Source: Silene latifolia (taxonomy: Eukaryota > Streptophyta > Magnoliopsida > Caryophyllales > Caryophyllaceae). Taken from it: a stretch of DNA of 64,000 nucleotides. Positions 39,991 through 51,448 of the stretch are shown here, piece after piece (within the stretch, counting starts at the first letter, position 1; every line of letters starts with the position of its first letter). The notes under the pieces were generated by a model that was not told where the DNA came from, ran no database searches, and worked only from the letters and a program-made list of their open reading frames with translations. The stretch is taken from the NCBI RefSeq assembly GCF_048544455.1, contig NC_133534.1, positions 223,848,292 to 223,912,291 of the forward strand, written 5' to 3'. The position numbers and the translations under genes are program-made.

Positions 39991-40533
39991 AATAGGGACA
40001 AAAACGCGCCTCGCGTAAACCTACGTGTCGCTCTTGTGGCACTGAATAAACGGCCCCTGGCCCATTTGAATGTCACTATGCTCGTGCATCTTGGCAAACT
40101 CGTCATCCTCATATCATCAAACAAACTAAATTCGCACCTCCCGAGTAAGCAAAGGCTCATGCCTATTTTCCATGTTCATTACAAGCTCTTGCTTCGAACA
40201 ATTATTCTTTTACATTTACTTGAACTACGCGCGAGGGTTTGATTTCGCTTTCTTAAAGTGAATACGTAGGCAATCCTTCACGGGATTCAACCCACCATTA
40301 TATTTAAAATGTAAATAGAAGGACATTTGCATCGCATTTGAAATTCGACAAGAATAATTAAGGAAAATCACAACGGTTTCGTAACCACTTAACCTCTTTT
40401 ATTTCATTCAATTTCTAATAATAATAATACGTTACATAATAAAAAAAATAGAATAGGCTAGGATTCTAAAAATCCCTCCCTTTTATTACAACAATAATAA
40501 TAATAATCAAATAATAAATAAATAAGACTTGGG

Positions 40534-42039
40534 CTATTCCTCCATCTTTCCTTTGCCCTTGTCGTTCTTGTCATATTTCTTGTCACGACCTCGAGCCGGG
40601 CGCTCTTGCACCACTTCAGACCTAATCACCAACGGTCTTTCTCGAGGCCTGACTCTTCCATTCTTGCCAACCACCATCTCTGCGACAGGAGTAGTCTTTG
40701 ATTTCTTCGAAGGATGAATGACTTGGAATCCGGCTTCTTCTTCTCCTTCAGTCAGATGCTTCTCCTTCTCTTTCTCTCCCTCGCGCACCTTGTAGTCAAC
40801 GGGCTCGCGCTTCCTCAGTCTTTCGCGCTCTTCCGAAGTTGAAACCTTCCTCCACATCAGATAAGAGTCCGACACCCACAAGGCATTGGAGGAGAAATTC
40901 AAGAACCACATGTTTCTTTGGGCCCACTTCATAGCCCACTCTCTTCGGCTCTCTGTAGTAAGCGCCATAGCAGTCTGCGGAACGGTGTCAAGCCTAGGGA
41001 TCATCTGCTTCAACCCGACTTGCCTCATCAATCTCTCAGGAAAGATGCATACCATAAACTCCAATCCAGGAATGCGGACGGACCTAGTAGGATCCAAAGA
41101 AGACACTCCAGTGACAGACTTGAGGTGCCACCACGGAACGATCCATCTGATCAGCGGGCCATCATCATTCTTCAGCTTGTTCTTCCAATAATCGCAGACC
41201 CGGGTGAAGTCCACCATGTACAGCCGTGTCCTCATCGAAATCATACGGGCATGATAGGAAAGTGCATGAACTGGGGGCTCGAGCAATCGGAGCCGTTCCA
41301 TGAGCCAAACCTGCCAAAAACAGGTATTAGACACCCACACAAAAGAGAAAAAAAAAACGAAAAAAACGAAAAGAAAAAAAAAAGAAAAGAGAAGGGTGTC
41401 TTTTACCTGTAGGATAACGGGACTCCCCAAAAATGGAAGATCGCGGTTGGATTTCCTATTGTCCAAGCCCAAGATGATCTCCCCCAAACATAGACAAGCT
41501 GGGCTCCTGCGCAGCTCCATTTGCTCAATAAGGCCCAATAGACGAGGGTCACCTCTCAAATCTTCATCAACATGTCCCTGAAAGACATAAACATGAAGCA
41601 AACAGAAGCCAAATGCTCTCCTCCTAGCAACATAAGAGACGGTAGGGTCGGCCCTGTTGATGAATCGGTCTATAAAATCTAGCATCCTCACGCCCTTCGG
41701 AGTAACAAGGCGATCTACCTCAAGTCTAGTAAGTCCAAGCAAATCTCTAAACTTGCTCTTATACCCCTGAGCAGTAGAAGGGATGACAGGTAAATGTTCG
41801 GGGTCCCACCCCCCAATAGCAGCAATCTCCTCCGGAAAAGGACAAATATCACCTCCTGGGAACGCAAAAACATGGTAATTTGGGTCCCAATAATCAAGGC
41901 AAGCGTCCAAGAACGGTTTTACAACCTTAATGAGTTTCAAACTCAGCAAAGATCCAAGGTTATAAGCACCCATGTCATGTTTCTCAATATTCGAAAACTC
42001 ATTAGTCCATTCCTTCAAGCGAATCTCTAGGGTATTCAT
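40534..42039 (-). mobile_element. Element C antisense gene 1, DUF7745/plant-mobile-domain-like
   Basis: This 501-codon frame lies antisense to pol, starting MNTLEIRLKEWTNEF. The N-terminal half has LDACLDYWDPNYHVFAFP and then DICPFPEEIAAIGGW. That layout (aromatic-W-P, H/N, F, acidic P-x-EE) is seen in DUF7745 and plant mobile domain proteins. The C-terminal quarter is Lys/Glu/Arg-rich and probably disordered. A 96-base stretch (41311-41406) reads as Phe-rich nonsense and has GT...AG borders on this strand, so it is likely a spliced intron. Extra antisense ORFs in this position are known in Tat elements. The function is unknown. Confidence 0.6.
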
Positions 42040-42792
42040 GATGATAATTTTCTCTTGAAAATTTATTGGGAGTTTTTATGTGTGAATCGACGAAGAAGAG
42101 ACGGAAGAATTATATGATTTAAAGCTTCGTCGACGTTTCTATTTATACTATTTGCTGTTTCCAAAAATCCGTCGAACCGACTGCTTGGGAACGGGCGCGG
42201 CACTTCTTGCGCCTCTTCAAAGGGACGCGGCTCATGCTGCGCCTCTTCCCTGACCTTATCTCTGTGATTTCCGCGTTTGGATCTTTCCTAATTCTATAAG
42301 CGAATAATTTCCTATTCCTACGGGATTTTATTTTGGTAAATCCGAGTAATTTACCATGCTTCAGGTTTCCTTAATCCACAAGCGCGCTTTTCGAGGCGAC
42401 ATCGACATTTTCCGCCATTTTTTCTCACACTTTTATATTTAATTTTTATTTTAATTCTTTTTTTTTCAGTCATTGATTTCTATTTTCTAACTTATAGATT
42501 TCTCTTTTTCTTTTTTTTTCGGGGGTAACCCTCCCTACCGTCCGGTCATTTCCGGCAAAATTTTTGCATTTTCACATCCCTTCGAGTCTCATTTTGCACT
42601 AATTAAAGGCCTTATGTGTATAAAAATGTATGTTTTACGTGATTTGCCTATGTAAATTTCGGCAGCATGACGGTGTAAACCGTTATCTACCAAACCTGTC
42701 CAAAAGCTAACCTGCAGGTACAAATAATGCAACCCAGCAACAAAAGGCACTCAGGCCGTCGTATATACAACAAGAGGCAAATGTACAAGCAA

Positions 42793-42898
42793 ACTGGGGG
42801 CTTCGCCCCAAACAAATTCAAATGTGCAACTGGGGGCTTCGCCCCAAACAAGTCCAAATGTAAACTGGGGGCTTGCGCCCCAAACAAATCCAAAAAAA
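42793..42898 (-). repeat. Three tandem repeats carrying a GGGGCTTCGCCCC hairpin
   Basis: Units of about 35-36 bases start at 42793, 42829 and 42864, each with ACTGGGGGCTTCGCCCCAAA. The third has one extra base in the loop. Each folds as a short GC stem with a TTCG-like loop. They lie downstream of antisense gene 2 on its own strand. Confidence 0.85.
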
Positions 42899-42899
42899 G

Positions 42900-45404
42900 A
42901 TGTTCAAAATCAAAACCAAGCAGACTACTGTTGGGCACCCTCCAGCTCGGCAACCCTCGCCATAAGAGCGGCGATCTCGGCATCCCGAAACTCGAGCTCC
43001 CTCGACAAACGAGCCGTCTCCTCCCGAGACTGGGTCAACTCTCGCTCCAGCTCACGGTCGGCCTGTGGACAACAAGAAATCGGCTCATGTCAATCAATTC
43101 AAACAAAACTAAAACAAAGATCAATGAAAAACAAATGAGGTTCATACCTGACGACCTCGACCGCCGACGAGTGCCTCGATGGCTGTAGCTCGTAGCCGGT
43201 TGGCCATCCTCCAGAGTGCCACAAACCGAGATGGCGCGACCTGCATTTCAAAAGAATTATCAGTAAACTGAACAAGTTCAAATCAAATGTGTTCTTACAC
43301 GAAAACTGCGTAAGATAAGAGGCTTACCCTCCGAATCAGATGCTGCCAATCATCTAGGCCAGCGTCCGTCACAGCCACGTCAAAGTCACGCAGCTCGGAG
43401 ATCGTCGTCCTCCCAGTAGCGTCAGTGTACTCGAGGGTCTCGGGGTACTCTGGAGGCTCGATGCCCGCCGCCTCAACCTCCTACAAAGACAAATGGCTCT
43501 CGTTAGTCGATGATCTTTCGTCGCAATTCTCGAAAATCAAAATCCAACAAGAAACAAAAGATACTCACCACTACCGGCCAATACGCCAACCTCCCGTAAA
43601 GGAACACCGAGTAATCCTCGTCAGGGAGAAGAAGGTCGTCGCCACTAGCACCCGCCAAGTCCGCCTCCCTCTCAGCCTCGGAAGGCTCCCTAAACATCGT
43701 CCTAGGAGGATCGACGGGAACCGTCAACGCGCCCCGAAAGCACTGACGAGCTAACCGCTCGCCCAGATACCACACAGGACCCATCGACGTCCACAACAGC
43801 AGCCGACTCGAGCTCCTAGGTCGAAGGACCTCAGCGACAAAAGGAGGCGCTCCAGCGTACTCCGCCCAAGGTCTGGGCACCCACTGCGATGATATGAAGG
43901 CAAAAGTCATTCCTATGACCAATTTAAAACAAAAGTATGAGAAGAATAAGTGCATACAAATAGGATACTCACGCTGCTCGGCTGAAGAGCGTTCACATCC
44001 CGCCGGTAGACATTGTGAGAAGAGCGCTTGCTCTTCGTCCGGCACATGACCCAGTCCCTCACCACGGGGTAGGCCCTCTCCAGTGGCTCCGTCCTCTTGG
44101 GCGCGAGGCCCGGAAAGTAAGAGTACACCCACGCCTGCAAAGCATAATAATCAATAACGATCTTTCGTGATTCAACGAAGAAAAGAATTTACTTTGATCC
44201 AAAGGAAGGTTCATACCTCCAACAGTAGCCTAGGTCCGACGGCGCCAGGAGAAGTCCCCTTCTCCATCAACTCCGGACGAACCATGGCCCTCATAAAGCG
44301 GATGAGGACCGCAAAACCAGCAGATGACCCGGTCCCAACGCCCTAGGGAACTCAAGTCGAGAGAAAGGGGAGAAGCTTCGTCGATGACCTCTCACCCTTG
44401 TCTCCGAGGTAAATCGAAGACAAGAACCACCAAAGCCAAAGACGAGCCCCGCTCGGTGTGCAAGGAGGAGGAGGATCTCTCCTCCCATCGATCACCACCG
44501 ATGCGGGGGTCTTCCCCGCAAAGTAATCTCGAACATAGGTACGGGTACCAAACCGCACACGCAACAGCCTTTCGGCGACAGTTCCGGCCGATCAACCTCC
44601 TCGCCTCGGCCGAATCCGCCCTCATGCCGATCTCGGCCACACCATCTCCTCGATCCCGCACGGACGGAAATCATGCCGTAGTCCTCCAAGGTGACTCCCA
44701 CCTCACCAAAAGGCAGGTGAAACGTGGAAGTCGTATCCCAAAATCGATCCAAGAAAGCGCGAACCAGGCTAAGGTTGGCCCGCAACTTCCTCTTCACGAT
44801 ATCCCTCCAGACACGAACCGAGAGGACCAAACGCTCCACGCTCGATCATGGCTCTCTCCTCCGCCGACAGCCGCTCATAGTGCTCCATCGCCGTCGTATA
44901 CCCCGAGAACGACCGGATGTTCCCAGCCTCCTATTATGATTCAAAATAAAGCTATCTTTAGTTTTGAGTAAATTTGAAAGTAAATTGAACAAAAGAAGAA
45001 AGGGGTAGGTAATGAGTTAGGGAATTCCTATTTACCAAACTCTTCACCGTCCTGTAGGATAAGTGACCCTCTGCAGCCCATACAAGGTGCCTACTCTCCC
45101 AGGTCTCAGCCCACGCGGGAGCTCCCCTCAGCTGACGACCCCCTCGTCCGAGGTGGGCCCGTCTCGGAATCTCCTCCTCGTCAGCAGCCTCCTCCTCGGG
45201 AACCTCGTCTGCAGCAGCCATCACCGCAGCGGTGAAGGCATGCTCCAAAGCCTCCTCAATAGTAACAGCGTCTATGTCCATGGGGGTCCTCCCCGAAGTA
45301 GAAAAGATCACCTGCAAAGACATTAAAGTGAATTCGGGCGCGTCACGTGACGACAAGCCTTTGTTAAGAAATTTTCGAGCCTCCAAGGCCCGGGAATTCC
45401 CCAT
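42900..45404 (-). mobile_element. Element C antisense gene 2, plant mobile domain (MAIN-like), multi-exon
   Basis: Minus-strand segments read in the order of a plant mobile domain protein. First comes an acidic N-terminal stretch (IDAVTIEEALEHAF, then EEEAADEEE) near 45280-45170. The PMD signature TFHLPFGEVGVTLED follows near 44730-44690, and then WVPRPWAEYAG and LGERLARQCFRGAL near 43880-43730. Gaps between segments have the look of introns with GT/AG borders. The PMD is also found in host MAIN/MAIL silencing proteins and is often carried by transposable elements. Exon borders are not resolved and I do not claim an intact product. Confidence 0.55.
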
Positions 45405-46264
45405 TTCTGGCCATCCTTGGCCATGTTCTCGCCAACCCGATCACTCATGTGACAAATTGGGTCAAGTCAAGTCCGAGTCAAAGCCTAGTTCCGGGTTCAA
45501 AGTCGAAAATTCGGCAGCATTTCGCTACAATGGCGGTTATGCCCTAGAAGAGTGTCCTGCAAAAGTTGTCACAAACCAAAATTCCAAGATGACAGGAAGT
45601 TTACCCATCACCCAAGGGTCCCAAATATCAAATTTCATCACAAATGGGCAATCCTAAGGCCATTTTCGAAGCCATTAGCGGTCTAGCTGTGAAACCGTCT
45701 CAAAATTCGCTCAAGGGCTCAAAACTCGATGAAAATTCAAAGCAAATACATGGTTATGTTCCTAACATTACCTACTATCCATTCCTAACATCAATTTGGC
45801 AAGACAAATCCATTTGGGGGAAAAGCCCCAAATTTTCGATCAAATGGGTTGAAAACCCTAGTTATTGCGGCTCAAAATTCGACAAATACGGATGATTAAT
45901 GCAAGATTAAGACACATACCTCGATTAGTCATATTTCAAGCAAGCTTTTGAATCCAACCTTGACGGAAATGGTGAAGATTTGAGAGAGAAATTGAAGAAA
46001 ATAAGTTTCGAAAATAAATGAACATAAACCTTCTGATTTCGCGTTTTTACGCAGGAATTGCCAAATTGGGGAAAAGACGCAGCAGGTGCTGCGCCTCTTC
46101 CAAGAGACGCAGCTCTTGCTGCGCCTCTTCCTTTTGTTCCCTCCATACGAATTTTCAAAAGTTCGTTATGAGTTCGTTATTTGCGGGCCCATCTTTGGTG
46201 CGCCTCTTCCGCGATGCTATTTTGTCATTTTGGTCCGTTTCGACGATTCTCTTTCGTTCCGGCC

Positions 46265-46600
46265 CATATTTATCCCAGCGCGACAGTATTTTGCAGTATT
46301 GTCCAAACCCATTTTTCCCCGCGCAGCAGTATTTTGCAGTATTGCTCAATTTATTTTATCCGGTGCAGTAGTATTTTGCAGTACTGCTCACTCGCAGTTT
46401 CTCCCATGACGATCAAGATGTTCCTAGTCGTCAAAATAATCACCCAGCGAGAGTTTGCTTGAGGACAGAGACAAGCAGATTCCCCCAAAGTCATCAGTAT
46501 ATTCCCCAGCAAGAGTTTGTTTGAGACCAACGCAAGCAGATTCAACCTCCAAATTTCGCCAGAGTTCGCTTGAGACCGACGCAAGCAGACTCCCCCAGCA
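46265..46600 (+). repeat. Two short tandem repeat groups before the 3' LTR of element C
   Basis: Group 1 (about 46280-46390) repeats CAGTATTTTGCAGTAYTG three times at about 50-57 base spacing. Group 2 (about 46450-46600) repeats GAGTTTGCTTGAGACCRACG...AAGCAGA three times at about 55-63 bases. Tandem repeats in the 3' untranslated part are a known habit of Tat/Ogre elements. Confidence 0.75.
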
Positions 46601-46987
46601 GTTTCTACCGACGTCCTGCTGTTTTCAATATCTCTTGTTCCCCGCAGAGTTCGACCAAAGATCCCTGTGACCCCCTAATGCTTTCAGACACCAAGTTATC
46701 TTCAGACCAAAGAATTTTTCCGAAGCGTCTTCAGTCCCGTTTCGCCCAGGGGTATCTCAGGTATGATCTCTTCTTATGGCTGGCGAGCTTCCTTACGTAG
46801 TCTAATGGACTTTAAACGACCCTCCCCGATAGTCGACAGACTCTAAAATGTTCCCGACGATAGGTCCTTGGCTCAGACCCCTTGAGCCGCCTCGCGTCGC
46901 CATAGTCGTCAGGTTGTAATCTTCGATTGACCTGATGGCTATACTTTGACTTTCGCCTTGTCCAAGCCTCAGTCAAAGTGGGGGCTC

Positions 46988-49400
46988 TGTAGACACCTCG
47001 TTTCTGCACCTCTCGCAAACCACCCGGTGATGATTGGGCCGCATGTTTGGTTCGCGGAACGATTTGTGACAATTCGTAAGATTATCGTCAAGTGATTGCT
47101 CAAATATTAATGTCAACCTCTTAGTTGTCATCTACGTCCCGATACGGTCGTTTTGGCAGTAATTAGAGTGCATTCGGAGTCCGGGTCAAAAACCGTCTCC
47201 ATTTTCTGATAGCTGTTAAATCCCGAGTCAGAATGTTCTGGAATGTTCCGGATAATTCTATTCCATATTTCTCAAATTTTATCTTTTGGCAAATAACATC
47301 CCGTAATATTCAAAAGATAATCGAATCAAATCCGTCCTACCATAACTTAAACACGGAAATCTTTCTTAAACAGGAGGAAACCTCCTGGGAATAGACGCAC
47401 AGTCTTTGCGCCTCTTCCAAGAGACGCATGGATCGCCTGCGCCTCTTCCCGTGCCCTTCTTTGCATGATTTACGTATCTTTTTTATATCTTTCCGAGATT
47501 CACTTCCAAAGAGTCTCCGAAACCCTAAACCTCCGCGTGATTAGTATAAATAGGAGCCTTCGCTCCTCATATTTCTCACGCGAGTGTCCGCCCTTCTCTT
47601 CTCCCTTTGCATTCTAGACTTCGTTCTTACTAATTGGCGCCTACGTGCTTGAACCTTCGACCACGTAAGCTCGGATCTTTCCGGGTACCAGCCTCTCCGT
47701 TGCATGACCGACCAATTTGACCACTACACTCAATCAATCTAATTAATCAATTTGTTAAATCGTTTTCCTCTCACGAGGGCATTCTTTCCTTGCATTCGCG
47801 TCGAGCATTCACTAATCGATCTTCTTAGTTCATCTCGTTCCGTCAACATGTAAGTCTGAGGGTGTAATAATTCTCTTTATTTATTGTTGTTTATTTATCG
47901 TATCATCATTGTAAGATTCACGTCGAAAGTACCTCATTAAAACTGATTTCTAAAACCGTCTTTAAAACCTTTTTGCGGATTTCCGGTGAGAGAGACGTCG
48001 AGAAAAGACGCGAAGAATCGCTGCGCCTCTTGAAGGAGCGCAAAGCACTGGGCTGCGCCTCTTTGTGAGGCCGCGCAGCGGTTCTGCTTCTTTTCTTCTT
48101 CCTCGTCCTCTCGTAATTCGTCTTTTGTTTTATTTGTTTTCTCTTGTTCTTTAATTCGTTCGTATAATTATTTATCATTAATAATTCATATGTATATTAT
48201 TCATTCACATGTTTTAATTGTTATCAATCCGACTTAAATCCCTTATAATCAATATTTGCGGGTTTTCGTCATTAATATTCAAACCCGGATTTTTAGAAGT
48301 TCAATCTGTTCATATTGGGTTTCTGAGATTCGTCATTGATATATTTGCATCCATGTTCGTCGTCATTCGTCGTGTTTAGTCTAATTAATTGTTTAGTTTG
48401 TCACTAATTAATCATTCATTAACATCGACCCTTCACATAATTAATCCGCTTAATCCGTCTAAATTTCATGTTTTACTGTTTTTATGACTTTAATCGCATG
48501 TAAATAATCCATTAATCACTTTCATCCGAGTCAAATAATTTAATCAATCATTAAAATCACCAATCGACATTAACGGTTTGCAGTTCCGGCTTCACAGCCA
48601 GAACTCACCCTTGGAACAGACGCAGCAACCGCTGCGCCTCTTCCAAAGGGCGCATGATGTTCTTTGCGCTGTTCCAGGTGATTTGTCTCGAACTCCTTTT
48701 CGCCTTGACGTAGTTTAATTAGTATACGTATTAATCAACTAATGTTCGTGTTATCGCTAACTTCTGTTCGTTAATTTATTTCTTCTATTTATTTTATTCC
48801 TTTTTATCAAATCATCCGTTTTAAAGGTATTTTCGACGTAGATCGCCTATTCCATTGTAATCAATGTAATTTTCATTATTGTAACTTATAATTATTGTTT
48901 TGTATCATTTGTGTGCTTCCACATGTAAATCAATATTAAATCCCAAATTCGACCAAATTGCATGATAAACTAATTGTTCACCGACTTAGTCTAATTCTCA
49001 CATGTTAGGATTAATCAATGGATGTTGCATTGCATGCATATAGCCGACAGTATATCAAGTACAAATAAACTCCCTAATCATTAGTAGAGGCCGCTATCGA
49101 GGCGGGCGGGATTAGGTGTTCGATCAAAAGAGCTTCCTAATACGTACCCTCACCCCTTACTCCAGATCTCCGTGAGCACCCGTGTTCATTGGCATCCACG
49201 AGAGTCATTCTAGACATAGAATGCTAAGGGTAACGATTGCTTAGTGTTCATGTCACTACTTTGTGTCTTGACATGACATGAGGTATTCGAACGGTTCCAA
49301 TTTCCCATAAAAATTGGTGGCGACTCCTTACAAAATGCAAACGCTTGTTTTCCGAGCACCCCCCTCGCCAAGCGCCCCCGTGGGCGGCCCGCTGTCCACA
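46988..49400 (+). repeat. Element C 3' LTR
   Basis: 2413 bp, preceded by the purine tract AAAGTGGGGGCTC. It is almost identical to the 5' LTR except in three motif clusters, at 47393-47455, 47984-48110 and 48575-48705. Confidence 0.92.
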
Positions 49401-49493
49401 CAAGTCATCACTCGTAATGTTTTCCAAGGTTAAGATCGGTGTCTAAAGTCAGTCAACGTCGGTGAACGGGTCCCTTAAAGGACGGGTATTACA

Positions 49494-51384
49494 CTTAGCT
49501 CGTAGAATATCACAAAAGTTAGTAGGTAACACACATACAATCATCGCATATGTCGGCATTGATTGGGCTACGGCCTTTATCAGAATCTCCCAACCTGCCT
49601 TACTGAGCAACATTTCCCGCCAACTTTGTAATTTTTTACTAAGCTTGTCCCTAATTACCCGTGTGACCACCTGTTTCGAGTGACCGACCACCGTAGGCAA
49701 ACCTAAATACTTCTCTTGGACCTCAATGACCTTCACCCCGAGCACCTCAGCTACTTTATTTCGCCTCTCTACCCTTGTACCTTTGCTGAAGGAGACCGTC
49801 GTTTTGTCGTAATTAATCATCTGACCGGATACTAACTCATACTTATGAAGAATTTCCTTCACTATCAGTGCTTCAGCTTCATTGGCTTTCATGAAAAAAA
49901 TACTATCATCAGCGAAAAGTAAATGAGAAATTACCGGGGCCATTGGAGCAATTCGGATACCGTGTAAAGAGCCATTCTCCACACCTCGTCTAAGTAGGCT
50001 AGATAACACTTCGGCACATAAGATAAATAAATATGGCGATATGGGATCCCCTTGACGCAGACCTCTAGTCGGTTTAAAAACCTAAGATGTGGAACCATTA
50101 ACCAACACTGCACAACTTACTGACCGCACACACTCCATCACACGTCCTACCCACAAGGCATCGAATCCCATACATCGAAGCCGCTCCTCCAAGAACTACT
50201 ATTCTACGGTTCTACCCTATCATACAACTTTGACATATCCAATTTGAGTGCCATATGCCCCCCCTCGACCTCTCGAATTTTTCATAAAATGAAACATCTC
50301 AAAAGCAATAAGAATATTAGCAGTAATCATTCTACCTGGGGTGAACGCACTCTAATTCTCCGACACAATATCTCCTTGAAACTTTTTCAGTCTATTAGCC
50401 AAAACTTTGGACACGATCTTATATAATACATTGCACAAACTTATCGGCCGGAAATCTACCATTTTATTCGGGGCCTTTTTCTTAGGAATTAACACAATAT
50501 GGGTTATGTTTAAATTACCTGGAATTGGCGAGCCATTTAGAATGCCTAACACTTGATGAATTACAGAAGGTCCAACTATATACCAGTAGGTTTGGAAAAA
50601 CAAGCCATTCATACCATCTGGACCCGGCGCTTTGAGCGAATTCATTTGATTCAGAGCTTCAACAACTTATTCCCCCCGTATAATCTACCCTTAATATCGC
50701 ATTCATATGCTCCGTCACTCACCCCATAACCCCTTGGAACACATCCCCAAAATTAGACGGTGAAGTAGTGTTAAATAGCCCTTGAAAATAGCTCACTGCT
50801 GCGTTTGCCACATCCTCTGTTTTCTCATATATTATTCCCTCGCCATCAACAATCTTATGAATATGGTTTCACTCCTTTCTCTGGCTTGCTTTACGATGAT
50901 TTTTTTTTGTATTTTTATCGCTTTTCTTTAGCCAAATCGCACGCGATCGTTGCCGCCATAAAAGTTCTTCCTGCCTCAGAAGCTTTGCAATATCCTGCAC
51001 AATCTGCCTTCGCTCTGCCACTGCCCTTACATTCCTTAACCCTTCATTAAGCACACTAAGTCTCATTCTCTTCTTTCTCAGCTCCTTCACCACCTTACCA
51101 ATGTTTATACCCTTCCATTTTTGGAGATCCTTTGCACACGCTTCTATTGTCTCAAGCAAATCGCCATCGTCCCGTGCCCAGGCCCTCCGTATGGTATCCT
51201 CACACCCCTCTTCCCCTACCCACACATGCTCGAACCAAAATTTTCTCCTAGGTCCACTTTCCTCTCCGTTCCTTTTATCAAAAATCACCTTTAAGGGGGG
51301 CATGGTCAAACCATTCCCTATCTAGATGAACCAGTTTAGCATAAGGGAAAAGCTCAACCACTCCTCCCTAATTTCCCTCATTTA
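49494..51384 (-). mobile_element. LINE D, 5' half (linker and RT core)
   Basis: On the minus strand, 51309-50869 encodes the linker before RT. 50645-50352 and 50009-49499 encode RT: APGPDGMNGLFFQ, DFRPISLCNVLYKIVSKVLA, the catalytic SHLLFADDSIFFM and YLGLPTVVGHSKQ. The frame is broken between these blocks. The endonuclease is absent, so the LINE is 5'-truncated. Removing the insertion gives about 3.5 kb in total. The 18-bp direct repeat CCTAATTTCCCTCATTTA at 51367-51384 pairs with 16517-16534. With one copy of the A target repeat removed, the junction reads in frame as the standard SKFW motif of plant LINEs. Confidence 0.88.
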
Positions 51385-51448
51385 GTTACTTGTCAATCTT
51401 GCTTTTAATCCCCTATTTTATTTTTCTTCTTTCCCCCTCTAATTCATA

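Larger units (their letters stand above)
30037..49405 (+). mobile_element. Gypsy/Tat-lineage LTR retrotransposon C (Retand/Ogre-like), 19.4 kb
   Basis: The element is 30042-49400, flanked by an exact 5-bp repeat CAAGT (30037-30041 and 49401-49405), inside an LTR of element A. LTRs are 2419 and 2413 bp. A primer site beginning TGGCGACTC (from 32464) fits the tRNA-Arg type reported for Tat elements. The polypurine tract AAAGTGGGGGCTC abuts the 3' LTR. Sense parts in order are gag, protease, RT, RNase H, a second (archaeal-type) RNase H and integrase. The double RNase H is the Tat hallmark. Two antisense gene-like units lie between integrase and the 3' LTR. Sense coding is mostly preserved but interrupted roughly four or five times. 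Outside three hot spots the LTRs differ by well under 0.5%, so the insertion is probably of the order of 0.1-0.2 My. Confidence 0.9.
18175..49498 (-). mobile_element. LTR retrotransposon A (Gypsy-type), fossil, host of elements B and C
   Basis: The element spans 18180-49493 and reads TGTAACACC...GGGTATTACA on the + strand. It is flanked by CATAG (18175-18179) and CTTAG (49494-49498), a 5-bp target repeat with one mismatch, inside LINE D. A Met-type primer site complement (ACCA preceded by GCTCTGAT, 28761-28771) shows that it reads on the minus strand with its 5' LTR on the right. About 27612-28773 is non-coding interior. No gag or pol can be recognised. The LTR copies differ by about 4% by eye, suggesting roughly 1-2 My. 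It is broken and much reduced. The Gypsy assignment rests on LTR style and primer site only. Confidence 0.7.

Noticed and set aside
40886-41581. + strand ORFs opposite antisense gene 1
   Set aside because: They are mirror frames of the 501-codon minus-strand frame, with Lys-rich low-complexity tails from the intron-like stretch.
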